Origin: Nocardioides flavus (ex Wang et al. 2016) | GTDB taxonomy: Bacteria; Actinomycetota; Actinomycetes; Propionibacteriales; Nocardioidaceae | Direction of reading: 5' to 3' | DNA length: 64,000 bases | Assembly (NCBI RefSeq): GCF_014653115.1 | Contig: NZ_BNAD01000004.1 | Location: forward strand, 186,001-250,000 | Shown: positions 10,154 through 17,349 of the stretch, in pieces | Layout: each line of letters opens with the position of its first letter | How positions within the stretch are numbered: position 1 is the first letter of the stretch | Made by a program: the position numbers and the translations under genes | Notes under the pieces: generated by a model | Told to the model about the DNA's origin: nothing | Databases searched by the model: none | What the model saw: the letters and a program-made list of their open reading frames with translations, nothing else

Positions 10154-11281
10154 GTGACTGCCGCTCCGACCGGCCCCGGCGACCTGGACGCCGCGTCGTC
10201 CACCCCGCTGCACCCGACGGCGCGCGACGTGCTGCTCGCCGCGCTCGACCGGGGGTACGCCGACCCGCGGCGCCTGCACCGTGCCGGCCGCGAGGCACGG
10301 CTCCTGCTCGACAACGCGCGCGAGGCGACCGCCGACGCGCTCGGCGTACGCCCCGACGAGGTCACCTTCACCCCCACCGGCACCCACGCGGTCCACCTGG
10401 GCCTGCTCGGCCTGGTGCGCGGCTCGCGGCGTGGTGACGGTGTCGTGCACTCCGCGGTGGAACACTCGGCCGTGCGGCACGCCGTGGCGTGGGGCGCCCG
10501 GTCGGTGGAGGTGGGCGTGATGGGCGACGGCCGGGTCCACGACGGCGACCTCGTCGAGAACGCCCTCACCCCCGGCACCGGGGTCGTGGCGCTCCAGACC
10601 GCCAACCACGAGGTCGGCACCCTGCAGGACGTGGGCGACTTCGAGCTGCCCGATGAGATCCCGCTGTTCACCGACGCGTGCGCCTCGATGGGGCGCCTGC
10701 CGCTGCCGCCAGGGTGGGCCGCAGCGGCGGGCTCGGCGCACAAGTGGGGCGGCCCGGCCGGCGTCGGCGTGCTCCTGGTCCGCAAGCGCGCGCGGTGGCG
10801 CAACCCCTTCCCCGGTGACGACCGGGTCGACGAGCGTTCCACCGGCTTCGAGAATGTTCCCGCGGTGCTCGCCGCGGCGGCCTCGCTCCAGGCCGTGGTG
10901 GCCGAGCGCGAGGAGGTCAACGCCCGCCAGCACGAGCTCGTCGACGTACTGCGCCACCGCGTCGCGGCCGAGGTGCCGGACGTCGAGGTCGTCGGCGACC
11001 CCGACCGCCGCCTGCCCCACCTGGTGACCTTCTCGTGCCTCTACGTCGACGGCGAGGCGCTGGTCACGGAGCTGGACCGTCGTGGCTTCGGGGTCGCCAG
11101 CGGCTCCGCGTGCACGGCCTCGACCCTGACCCCCAGCAACGTGCTCGAGGCGATGGGTGTCCTGACCCATGGCAACGTACGGCTCTCGCTGCAGCGCGAC
11201 ACCTCGCGGGCCGACGTGGACGCCTTCTGCGACGTGCTGCCCGGGGTGGTCGCCGAGATCCGGTCACGGGTGGGCCTGTGA
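10154..11281 (+). CDS. Cysteine desulfurase, IscS/NifS family
   Basis: A PLP enzyme that takes sulfur from cysteine as an enzyme persulfide. The 375-residue protein has the aminotransferase class V fold: HSAVEHSAVRHA near residue 100 (PLP stacking His), Lys197 in GSAHKWGG (Schiff-base lysine) and the catalytic loop Cys320 in GSACTAST. The loop type resembles the IscS/NifS group. It overlaps a TusA-like sulfur carrier gene by 4 bases, so the sulfur may go to that protein rather than only to Fe-S clusters. Which actinobacterial desulfurase it corresponds to cannot be decided from sequence alone. Confidence 0.9.
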   Translation: MTAAPTGPGDLDAASSTPLHPTARDVLLAALDRGYADPRRLHRAGREARLLLDNAREATADALGVRPDEVTFTPTGTHAVHLGLLGLVRGSRRGDGVVHSAVEHSAVRHAVAWGARSVEVGVMGDGRVHDGDLVENALTPGTGVVALQTANHEVGTLQDVGDFELPDEIPLFTDACASMGRLPLPPGWAAAAGSAHKWGGPAGVGVLLVRKRARWRNPFPGDDRVDERSTGFENVPAVLAAAASLQAVVAEREEVNARQHELVDVLRHRVAAEVPDVEVVGDPDRRLPHLVTFSCLYVDGEALVTELDRRGFGVASGSACTASTLTPSNVLEAMGVLTHGNVRLSLQRDTSRADVDAFCDVLPGVVAEIRSRVGL

Positions 11282-11523
11282 GCGCGCCCGACCGGGTCGC
11301 CCTCGAGCTCGACTGCCGGGACGTGCCGTGCCCGATGCCGGTCATCGAGCTTGCCCGCCACCTCGGGGACGTCGAGCTCGGCGAGCTGCTCGCGGTGGTC
11401 GCGCGCGACCCGGCGGCAGTGGTCGACGTCCCGGCGTGGTGCCGGATGAAGGGTCAGGAGTACGTCCGGGCGGACACCGCCGACGACGGCGCCCCGCGCT
11501 ACGTCGTACGCCGCGTCACCTGA
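11278..11523 (+). CDS. TusA-like sulfur carrier protein
   Basis: A small (81-residue) SirA/TusA-family protein. The family motif CPxP is present as CPMP with the sulfur-binding Cys18, after a beta strand (ALELDCRDV). The C-terminal half has the expected CxxxGxE-like turn (CRMKGQEY). GTG overlaps the stop of the cysteine desulfurase gene, strongly suggesting that it accepts the persulfide from that enzyme. The downstream acceptor (tRNA thiolation, molybdenum cofactor or another pathway) is not shown here. It is convergent with the PfkB kinase gene with only 6 bases between stops. Confidence 0.85.
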   Translation: MSAPDRVALELDCRDVPCPMPVIELARHLGDVELGELLAVVARDPAAVVDVPAWCRMKGQEYVRADTADDGAPRYVVRRVT

Positions 11524-11529
11524 GGGTCG

Positions 11530-12516
11530 TCAGGGCCGGATCGTCTGCAGGTGCGGCTCGAAGTCGGCGACCGCCTCGTCGCCGTAGGTCTCGGCGCAGC
11601 GCGCGAGGAAGGCTCCGCGGGAGATCTCGTACTCCTGCGTGCCGACCTGCTCCACGACGTAGACGGCGAGCAGGCAGCCGAGCTGGGCGGCCCGCTCGTG
11701 GCCGAGGCCCCAGCTGAGCGCGGCCAGGAAGCCCGCGCGGAAGGCGTCGCCCACGCCGGTCGGCTCGACCTTCTCGATCTCGGGGACGGCCGCGACGACG
11801 ACCGACTCCTCACCCTCGCGGTCGATGCGCACCCCGGCCGCACCGAGGGTGACCACCCAGGTGCCGACGCGGGAGAGGACCTCCTCGCGGCTCCAGCCGG
11901 TCTTCTGCGTGATCAGGCTCGACTCGTACTCGTTGGAGAACAGGATGTCCGCGCCGTCGATGAGCGAGCGGATCAGCTCGCCGTCACCGAACGCGAGCTG
12001 CTGGGAGGGGTCGGCCAGGAAGCGGTAGCCGCGCTGGCGGCACTCCTCGGTGTGACGCAGCATGCCCATCGGGTCGTCCGGACCGATGATGACGTAGTCG
12101 GGCTCGCCGACGCGGTCCACGATCGGCTTGAGCTCGATCTCGCGCGACTCGCTCATCGCGCCGGCGTAGAAGCTCGCGAACTGCGCCATCGACGAGTCGG
12201 TGGTGCACACGAAGCGCGCGGTGTGGCGGGTCTCGGAGACGTGCACCGAGTCGCAGTCGACGTTGTGGCGCTCGAGCCAGGCGCGGTAGTCGGCGAAGTC
12301 CTCGCCGACCGCGCCCACGAGCACCGGGCGCAGGCCCAGGTTGCCGAGGCCGAAGCTGATGTTCGCCGCGCACCCGCCGCGGCGTACGTCGAGGTCCTCG
12401 ACCAGGAAGGACACCGACAGCTTGTCGAGCTGGTCGACGACCAGACTGTCGCTGAACCTGCCCGGGAAGGACATCAGGTGGTCGGTCGCGATGGAGCCTG
12501 CAACGAGGAGGGACAC
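11530..12516 (-). CDS. PfkB-family carbohydrate/adenosine kinase
   Basis: A ribokinase-like sugar or nucleoside kinase of 328 residues. The N-terminal substrate motif is present (GGCAANISFGLG near residue 50), and the C-terminal signature PTGVGDAFRAG carries the catalytic Asp. The N-terminus (LLVAGSIATDHLMSFPGRF) closely resembles the mycobacterial CbhK/adenosine kinase group, from memory. GTG 12516 is chosen over GTG 12528 because a TAGTGT -10 hexamer (12525-12530) overlaps the earlier start and sits 8 bases before the later one. Substrate not decided. Confidence 0.85.
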   Translation of the reverse strand: MSLLVAGSIATDHLMSFPGRFSDSLVVDQLDKLSVSFLVEDLDVRRGGCAANISFGLGNLGLRPVLVGAVGEDFADYRAWLERHNVDCDSVHVSETRHTARFVCTTDSSMAQFASFYAGAMSESREIELKPIVDRVGEPDYVIIGPDDPMGMLRHTEECRQRGYRFLADPSQQLAFGDGELIRSLIDGADILFSNEYESSLITQKTGWSREEVLSRVGTWVVTLGAAGVRIDREGEESVVVAAVPEIEKVEPTGVGDAFRAGFLAALSWGLGHERAAQLGCLLAVYVVEQVGTQEYEISRGAFLARCAETYGDEAVADFEPHLQTIRP

Positions 12517-12524
12517 GACGCGAA

Positions 12525-12530
12525 ACACTA
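12525..12530 (-). promoter_or_regulatory. -10 element of the PfkB kinase gene
   Basis: TAGTGT on the minus strand ends 8 bases before GTG 12516. It decides the start codon, since the alternative GTG at 12528 lies inside the hexamer. Confidence 0.4.
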
Positions 12531-12580
12531 CCTCCCGGTACGACTCGGACTACGCATCAGTAGCCAATACGGTCGTGGAC

Positions 12581-12835
12581 ATGACGACGTCCCGACGCCC
12601 CGCTCCCCTCTTCAGCGACGAGCTCGGCACACCCGCCGAGATGGCGGCCGACGGCCGTGAGGCCAAGCGGAACCTCGGCCTCCAGGCACGCCTCGAGCGC
12701 GCCGCCCAGGCCGCGGTGAACCCCGCCCCGAGCCTGCGCTTCGACGACTACCCCGACGAGGTCGGCAAGCGTGACATCCGGGTGTCCGACGCTGCCGCCC
12801 GCATCGCGAACGCGCTCCACCTGCACCTCGACTGA
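12581..12835 (+). CDS. Small conserved-looking protein of unknown function
   Basis: An 84-residue soluble protein starting at ATG 12581, which I do not recognise. The N-terminal half is charged and probably helical (residues 15-45, rich in Ala, Glu, Arg). A central FDDYPDEVGKRD segment is followed by a helix (VSDAAARIANALHLHL) that ends the protein. No signal peptide, membrane segment or cysteine is seen. It is divergent from the PfkB kinase and followed at once by a strong terminator, so it is probably a monocistronic real gene. Codon use matches the surroundings. Confidence 0.65.
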   Translation: MTTSRRPAPLFSDELGTPAEMAADGREAKRNLGLQARLERAAQAAVNPAPSLRFDDYPDEVGKRDIRVSDAAARIANALHLHLD

Positions 12836-12848
12836 CCCCCAGACACGA

Positions 12849-12882
12849 CGAAGGGCCCCAGCCTGATGGCTGGGGCCCTTCG
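12849..12882 (+). terminator. Terminator after the small protein
   Basis: A perfect 15-bp stem (12849-12863 with 12868-12882) with a TGAT loop, beginning 13 bases after the stop codon at 12835. A T-tract is weak. It would also stop transcripts from erpA, which is convergent. Confidence 0.85.
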
Positions 12883-13010
12883 CTGTGGCTGGTGCTGCTG
12901 TTCGGCAGTCCGGGTTTCGACGCGGCCGTCACGACCTCGTACCTCGGTCGCGGGCCTTGCTCAACCTGGCCGCACCGCGGGGCTTCGCAAGCTCAGCCCC
13001 GAGCGTCGCA

Positions 13011-13370
13011 TCAGTGGAAGCTGTCGCCGCATGCGCACGAGCCGGTCGCGTTGGGGTTGTCGATCGTGAAGCCCTGCTTCTCGATGGTGTCGACGAAGTC
13101 GATCTCGGCACCGTTGAGGTAGGGCACGCTCATCCGGTCGACCACGACGGTCACGCCGTCGAAGTCGGTGGTCACGTCGCCGTCGAGGGTGCGCTCGTCG
13201 AAGAAGAGCTGGTAGCGCAGGCCCGAGCAGCCACCGGGCTGCACGGAGATGCGCAGGGCCAGGTCGTCGCGACCTTCCTGCTCCAGGAGGCTCTTCACCT
13301 TGCCGGCGGCGACAGCGGAGAGGTTGATCTGGTCGGTGCGGCGCTCGGTGGTCTCGACCTGCTCGGTCAT
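13011..13370 (-). CDS. erpA: Iron-sulfur cluster insertion protein ErpA (A-type carrier)
   Basis: An A-type carrier that delivers [4Fe-4S] clusters to apoproteins. The 119-residue protein has the three invariant cysteines: Cys48 in GGCSGLRY and Cys112/Cys114 in SCACGDSF. ATG 13370 is preferred to the longer open frame (to 13481) because GGAG lies 8 bases upstream, and the extension would run into repeat array A. Possible clients in the window include NadA (4Fe-4S) and the molybdopterin oxidoreductase, but this is inference. Confidence 0.93.
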   Translation of the reverse strand: MTEQVETTERRTDQINLSAVAAGKVKSLLEQEGRDDLALRISVQPGGCSGLRYQLFFDERTLDGDVTTDFDGVTVVVDRMSVPYLNGAEIDFVDTIEKQGFTIDNPNATGSCACGDSFH

Positions 13371-13468
13371 GTCATCACTCCAGAAAGTCTCGGGGTACTG
13401 CTTGGTCCAATGGTCGCACACCGGGGGATATTCCCCGCGTCCACTCGTGACGGGATGCTTCCGCCCGG

Positions 13469-13667
13469 GGTGGCGGCACATCGCACCTCACGCGGCCCCG
13501 AGCGCGCAATCTGCCGCCACCTTGGCGTGCCGCGACCTGAGGGTGGCGGCACATCGCACCTCGTACGGCGCCCAGCACGCAATCTGCCGCCACCTTGGCG
13601 TGCCGCGACCTGAGGGTGGCGGCACATCGCACCTCGTACGGCGCCCAGCACGCAATCTGCCGCCACC
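13469..13667 (-). repeat. Palindromic repeat array A (three 53-bp units, 73-bp period)
   Basis: Three inverted-repeat units at 13469-13521, 13542-13594 and 13615-13667, separated by two identical 20-base spacers. Units 2 and 3 are identical; unit 1 differs in the loop. Each unit begins with GGTGGCGGCACATCGCAC and ends with a near reverse complement. One arm carries GATGTGCC and the other AATCTGCC, so every unit has a direction; array A points along the minus strand. The last unit ends one base before the stop codon of the DUF559-like gene. The same element occurs at 14743 and 60103. The rest of the 298-base gap to erpA holds only the erpA leader and a GGGGA-TAT-TCCCC palindrome (13424-13436). 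Confidence 0.9.
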
Positions 13668-13668
13668 T

Positions 13669-14628
13669 TCAGGCAGCGCGACGCCGTGGAGAGGCGACCG
13701 GGATCCGGCTGAGGAACGCAGTCCGCCCGGCCGGGGTGAACAACGAGTCCTGCAGGAGCCGGTGCCACTCCCGGATCCGCGCGGGGTCGTGGGTGCGCCC
13801 GAGGGACCGGTCGGCGTCCTCGAGGACCGTCACGGCGCGGTGGATCACGTCTCCGGCGGTGTAGCCGCGGCGTACGTATCCCTCCCGGTCGACGCGCCGG
13901 TCGCGCCGCCGGTCGACGACCCGACGAGGCACCTTCTCGTGCTCGTCACCGTCGAACTCGTGAAGGGCGTTCGTCCCGACGACCCACAGGTCTGCCCTCG
14001 CCACGAGGACACCGTCGGCGTCGGTGAGCACCCACTGTGGTTCGACCTCGATGTCGCACACGACGTGGAGCACGCGGAGGAGGGACTCCCACAACGACTC
14101 CGCACGCGCGTCGACAAGGGCGAGGGCTGCTCGCAACCGACGACTCCCCGGTCGTCGCGTCGTGGAGACGGCCTCGAGGTCCTCCAGCGAGACGAGGCCG
14201 AGGCGGAGCGCTGCGTCGACGATGGCGACCATGTCGACGAGACCGGTCCAGCGAGCGGCGGCCGTCAGCGCCTCGGGGACCACCGCGACACGCAGCCCGC
14301 GGAGGACCTCGTGGGCCACGGGGTGGACGTGCCGGCTGGTGTGCACACCGTCCCGCATGGGACGCGGGTCGTTCTTGGCCAGGGCCAGGAACACCGGACA
14401 GTCCTCGGGCAACGGAGGCAGCGGCACGCCGTGCATCCAGAGCGCCGTGAGTCCAGTGAGGCAACCCACGTCCGTCATCAGGAGCTGCCAGCCCGACAGG
14501 TCGTCCTCGTCCCACGGAGGCGGGTGGTCCGCATCCACGCCGGCGCGCGCCGGCCTGTGGACGCCGTACGTCACCTGCGCCCATCTCGCGCCCCTACGGT
14601 GTCCTCTGACTGCCTCGATCTCACCCAT
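13669..14628 (-). CDS. AbiEi-like/DUF559-type protein with nuclease-like C-terminal domain
   Basis: A 319-residue protein. The N-terminal half (WAQVTYGVHRPA, then a segment with LTGLTALWMHGVPLP) resembles the AbiEi antitoxin-type winged-helix proteins common in Actinobacteria. The C-terminal third resembles DUF559/Vsr-like restriction-fold proteins: an acidic helix (Glu178, Glu181), Asp213 in VARADLWV, EFDGDEH (Glu224, Asp226) and an Arg/Asp-rich DRRRDRR segment. A metal-dependent nuclease activity is plausible but unproven. ATG 14628 is the likely start; the open frame continues to 14760 into array B. The gene lies between repeat arrays A and B, and array A begins one base after its stop. 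Assignment is by motif only. Confidence 0.65.
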   Translation of the reverse strand: MGEIEAVRGHRRGARWAQVTYGVHRPARAGVDADHPPPWDEDDLSGWQLLMTDVGCLTGLTALWMHGVPLPPLPEDCPVFLALAKNDPRPMRDGVHTSRHVHPVAHEVLRGLRVAVVPEALTAAARWTGLVDMVAIVDAALRLGLVSLEDLEAVSTTRRPGSRRLRAALALVDARAESLWESLLRVLHVVCDIEVEPQWVLTDADGVLVARADLWVVGTNALHEFDGDEHEKVPRRVVDRRRDRRVDREGYVRRGYTAGDVIHRAVTVLEDADRSLGRTHDPARIREWHRLLQDSLFTPAGRTAFLSRIPVASPRRRAA

Positions 14629-14742
14629 CCCCCGAGGCTCATCGACCGACCGCGCGCTGTCGCGTGCGCTCGACCAGGGCTGGGGACGAGACCTTCCCGG
14701 GACTTCCTGTGGACGATCGGTGGCCCATGGCGGGGATCCGGT

Positions 14743-14868
14743 GGTGGCGGCAGGTTGCACCGCACAGACCGAAAGAGGTGCGAGGTGCCGCCACCACCGA
14801 GACCCCCGCGGAGACGGTGGCGGCAGATCGCAACGGATCGACCAGTCAGGGTGCGATGTGCCGCCACC
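14743..14868 (+). repeat. Palindromic repeat array B (two 53-bp units, 73-bp period)
   Basis: Two units at 14743-14795 and 14816-14868 with a 20-base spacer. Unit lengths and spacing equal those of arrays A and C, although loops and spacer differ in sequence. Arms are GGTGGCGGCAG...GTGCCGCCACC; unit 2 pairs GATCGCA with TGCGATG. The direction is plus, opposite to array A. It lies between the stop of glycerate kinase (14900) and the start of the DUF559-like gene (14628). The remaining 14629-14742 holds nothing I recognise. Confidence 0.9.
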
Positions 14869-14899
14869 AAGGGGCGACAGACCTGACTGGCACCAGACC

Positions 14900-15982
14900 T
14901 CAGCGCGACCAGGTCCTCGCGACGCGGGCGGCCAGGTCGGCGAGGGCCTCGGCGGGCGCGCCGAGCGCCCGCTCCTCCCCCACCAGCTCCACGAGCGAGT
15001 ACGCCGACTCGATGCCCAGGGCCCGCATCTCGCGCGATCCCACCAGCACCTGCCCGGCGAGCGCGACGCAGGGGCGCAGGGCCTCGGAGGCGACCCCCGC
15101 GACCCCGTAGGGCACCTTGCCGGCGCGGCTGGAGAAGTCGAAGGCGCCCTCGCCCGTGACGACCAGGTCGCAGGCGCGCGCCCGCTCGGCGAGCGACACC
15201 GCGGAGGCGACCAGCTCGATGCCGGGCTCGCGGGTAGCGCCGAGGACGAGCAGGGCGTACCCGATGCCGCCGGCGGCGCCGGCGCCCTTGTCCAGGGACG
15301 TACGCCGGTCGACGGCCGCCGCGAAGGACTCGAGCCAGCCGTCGACCTCCGCGACGCGGTCCTCGGCGACGCCCTTCTGCGGGCCGAACGTCTTCGTCGC
15401 GCCGAAGAGCCCCGTCAGCGGGTTGTCGACGTCGCTGGCGGCGACCAGCGTCACGCCAGCCAGCCGCGCCCGGGCGGGCGCGATGTCGACCGCGCTCACC
15501 GTCGCCAGCTCGGCGGGCCCGCCGTCGAGGACGCCGTCGGCGGTGGCCCCGAGGGCGGCGAGGACGCCCGCGCCGCCGTCGTTGGTGCCCGTGCCGCCGA
15601 GGCCGACCACGACCGTCGTCGCGCCACCCTCCACCGCTGCCAGCAGCAGCTCGCCGACGCCCGCGCTGGACGCGGTCTCGACGGGCCCGGAGGCCAGGTG
15701 CAGGCCGGCTGCCTGCGCGCTCTCGACGTACGCCGTGTCGCCGACGCGGAGCACGACCGCGGGCACCGGCGACCCGTGCGGCCCAGGGACGGTCACGGCG
15801 ACGAGGTCGCCGCCCAGCGCCGCGTGCAGCACGTCCACGAAACCGGGACCGCCGTCGGCCATCGGGGCGAGGTCGAGGTCGTCGCCGGGCGCGTGCCGGC
15901 GCCATCCCGCGGCGATCGCCTCGGCGGCCTGGACGGCCGTGAGGGTGCCGGCGAACTTGTCCGGGGCGATCAGCACGCGCAT
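14900..15982 (-). CDS. glxK: Glycerate kinase, GlxK/GckA family
   Basis: Phosphorylates D-glycerate (usually at C2 in this family), linking glyoxylate/serine metabolism to glycolysis. The 360-residue length fits. Family hallmarks are the N-terminus MRVLIAPDKFAGTLTAVQAA, PMADGGPGFVD, GLGGTGTNDGG and VTGEGAFDFSSRAGKVPYGV; the last two line the active site. The start is the first codon of the conserved N-terminus. No glyoxylate operon surrounds it; it stands alone between array B and the divergent SRPBCC gene. Confidence 0.93.
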   Translation of the reverse strand: MRVLIAPDKFAGTLTAVQAAEAIAAGWRRHAPGDDLDLAPMADGGPGFVDVLHAALGGDLVAVTVPGPHGSPVPAVVLRVGDTAYVESAQAAGLHLASGPVETASSAGVGELLLAAVEGGATTVVVGLGGTGTNDGGAGVLAALGATADGVLDGGPAELATVSAVDIAPARARLAGVTLVAASDVDNPLTGLFGATKTFGPQKGVAEDRVAEVDGWLESFAAAVDRRTSLDKGAGAAGGIGYALLVLGATREPGIELVASAVSLAERARACDLVVTGEGAFDFSSRAGKVPYGVAGVASEALRPCVALAGQVLVGSREMRALGIESAYSLVELVGEERALGAPAEALADLAARVARTWSR

Positions 15983-16024
15983 GGATGCATCCTTGCAGTG
16001 GGTGCGTCGTGCATGCTTGGGCGC

Positions 16025-16045
16025 ATGAGCATGGACACCGCATGA
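16025..16045 (+). CDS. Possible six-codon leader ORF before the SRPBCC gene
   Basis: ATG 16025 opens a six-residue frame (MSMDTA) whose stop overlaps the next start (ATGA at 16042). A CATGCT -10-like hexamer ends 7 bases upstream, so the mini-ORF could be read from a leaderless mRNA and couple translation into the downstream gene. This rests on spacing alone and may be chance. Confidence 0.2.
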   Translation: MSMDTA

Positions 16046-16455
16046 TCGACCCCGTCGTCGCCGAGATCACGGTCCCGAGGACCCCCACCGAGGCCTTCGT
16101 CGGCTTCACCGCCCAGATGGGCGAGTGGTGGGACCCGATGCTCAGCCCCGATCCCGCGACGTTCACCGGCATCTCGATCGACCCCAACGGTCCCGTCGCG
16201 TCGGTGCACGGCGACGAGGAGTACGTCTGGGGCCGAGTGATGAACTGGGACCCCATCGGTCACTACACCCAGGAGTTCTGGCTCGGCCACCCCGAGGAGG
16301 AGGCGACCGTCCTCGACGTCCGGTTCACCGAGGCCCCCGAAGGAACCCTGGTCAGGCTGGTCCACAGCGGGTGGATGCCCGGCACCGAGGAGCTGCGCGA
16401 CAAGTACACCCACTGGGGCGACCTGCTGGAGCGCTACGCCGCCCACGTGTCGTGA
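16042..16455 (+). CDS. SRPBCC (START-like/AHSA1) domain protein
   Basis: A 137-residue single-domain protein. The pattern EITVPRTPTEAFVGFTAQMGEWWDP at the N-terminus and LVRLVHSGWMPGTEELRDKYTHWGDLLERYAAHV at the end is typical of AHSA1/SRPBCC proteins, which form a helix-grip fold with a hydrophobic pocket. Ligand unknown. The ATG at 16042 follows the mini-ORF; an in-frame start further up (15985) would cross into the glxK promoter region. It overlaps the following GNAT gene by 4 bases. Confidence 0.82.
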   Translation: MIDPVVAEITVPRTPTEAFVGFTAQMGEWWDPMLSPDPATFTGISIDPNGPVASVHGDEEYVWGRVMNWDPIGHYTQEFWLGHPEEEATVLDVRFTEAPEGTLVRLVHSGWMPGTEELRDKYTHWGDLLERYAAHVS

Positions 16456-17339
16456 GCGCTCCGGTCGTCCGCCCGATGCGCGCCGACGACCTCGGGGCGT
16501 TCGCCGAGATCACGGCGACGTCCTACTTCGAGGTCGACGCGCGCACCTACCAGCGGTCCTGGCCGGACCCTGTACGGCGACCTGCCGCCCGCAACGACCA
16601 CTGGATCCGGCGCACGGGGCGGGCGCTGGTCACCGACCCCGGGGGCTGCTGGGTCGCGGAGGTGGACGGCGAGGTCGTCGGCGGTGCGGTGTCGCGCGTC
16701 CGCGAGCTCATGTGGATCCTGGCGTCCTTCGCGGTGCGCCCCGACCACCAGGGACAGGGCATCGGCACGCAGCTGATGGCGGCGGCGATGCACCACGGGC
16801 GCGGCTGCCTGCGCGGCATGTTCGCGGCCAGTGCGGACCCCGGCGCCGTACGTCGCTACCGGCTGGCCGGCTTCGACCTGCATCCGCAGATGATGCTCAC
16901 CGGGGTGGTCGACCGCAGCGCCATCCCCGTCGTCGACCGCGTCCGCGACGGCAGCGCCGGCGACGTCGACCTGATGGACTCCGTCGACCGCCGCACCCGT
17001 GGCGCGGCCCACCTCGGCGACCACGAGCTGTTGCTGGAGCAGTTCCGGCCGATCGTCACCGACCACACCACCGGCTCGGGCTACGCCTACGTCGACGACG
17101 ACGGCGTGCCGGTCCTCCTCGCCGCGACCAACCGGCGCACGGCCGCCGGCCTCATGTGGGAGGCCCTGGCCTCCTCGTCGCCAGGGACGCAGCTGCAGGT
17201 GCGCCACGTCACCGCGGCCAACGCATGGGCGCTCGACGTGGGCCTGGCCGCCCGTCTGGCGATCCACACCAACGGCTACCTGTGCGTGCGGCGGATGAAG
17301 CCGCCGACGCCCTACCTGCACCACGGCAGCCTGCTGTAG
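16452..17339 (+). CDS. GNAT-family N-acetyltransferase
   Basis: A 295-residue protein with an N-terminal GNAT domain. The acetyl-CoA motif is VRPDHQGQGIGTQLM (residues about 95-110), preceded by the WILASFAV strand. A C-terminal region of about 140 residues (DLMDSVDRRTRGAAHLGDHE and onward) resembles a second, degenerate GNAT-like half. GTG overlaps the SRPBCC stop, so the two are co-expressed. The substrate cannot be read from the sequence. Convergent with the GlgC-like gene, 10 bases between stops. Confidence 0.85.
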   Translation: MSAPVVRPMRADDLGAFAEITATSYFEVDARTYQRSWPDPVRRPAARNDHWIRRTGRALVTDPGGCWVAEVDGEVVGGAVSRVRELMWILASFAVRPDHQGQGIGTQLMAAAMHHGRGCLRGMFAASADPGAVRRYRLAGFDLHPQMMLTGVVDRSAIPVVDRVRDGSAGDVDLMDSVDRRTRGAAHLGDHELLLEQFRPIVTDHTTGSGYAYVDDDGVPVLLAATNRRTAAGLMWEALASSSPGTQLQVRHVTAANAWALDVGLAARLAIHTNGYLCVRRMKPPTPYLHHGSLL

Positions 17340-17349
17340 GTCAGGCGCC

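Noticed and set aside
13469..13667. CRISPR-like array (three evenly spaced units)
   Set aside because: The repeating units are 53-bp palindromes, and the 20-base spacers within array A are identical to each other, unlike CRISPR spacers. No cas gene is present.
14629..14760. Extending the DUF559-like gene to the upstream in-frame start
   Set aside because: The extension runs into array B and encodes Pro/Arg-rich sequence without similarity to the N-terminus of such proteins.
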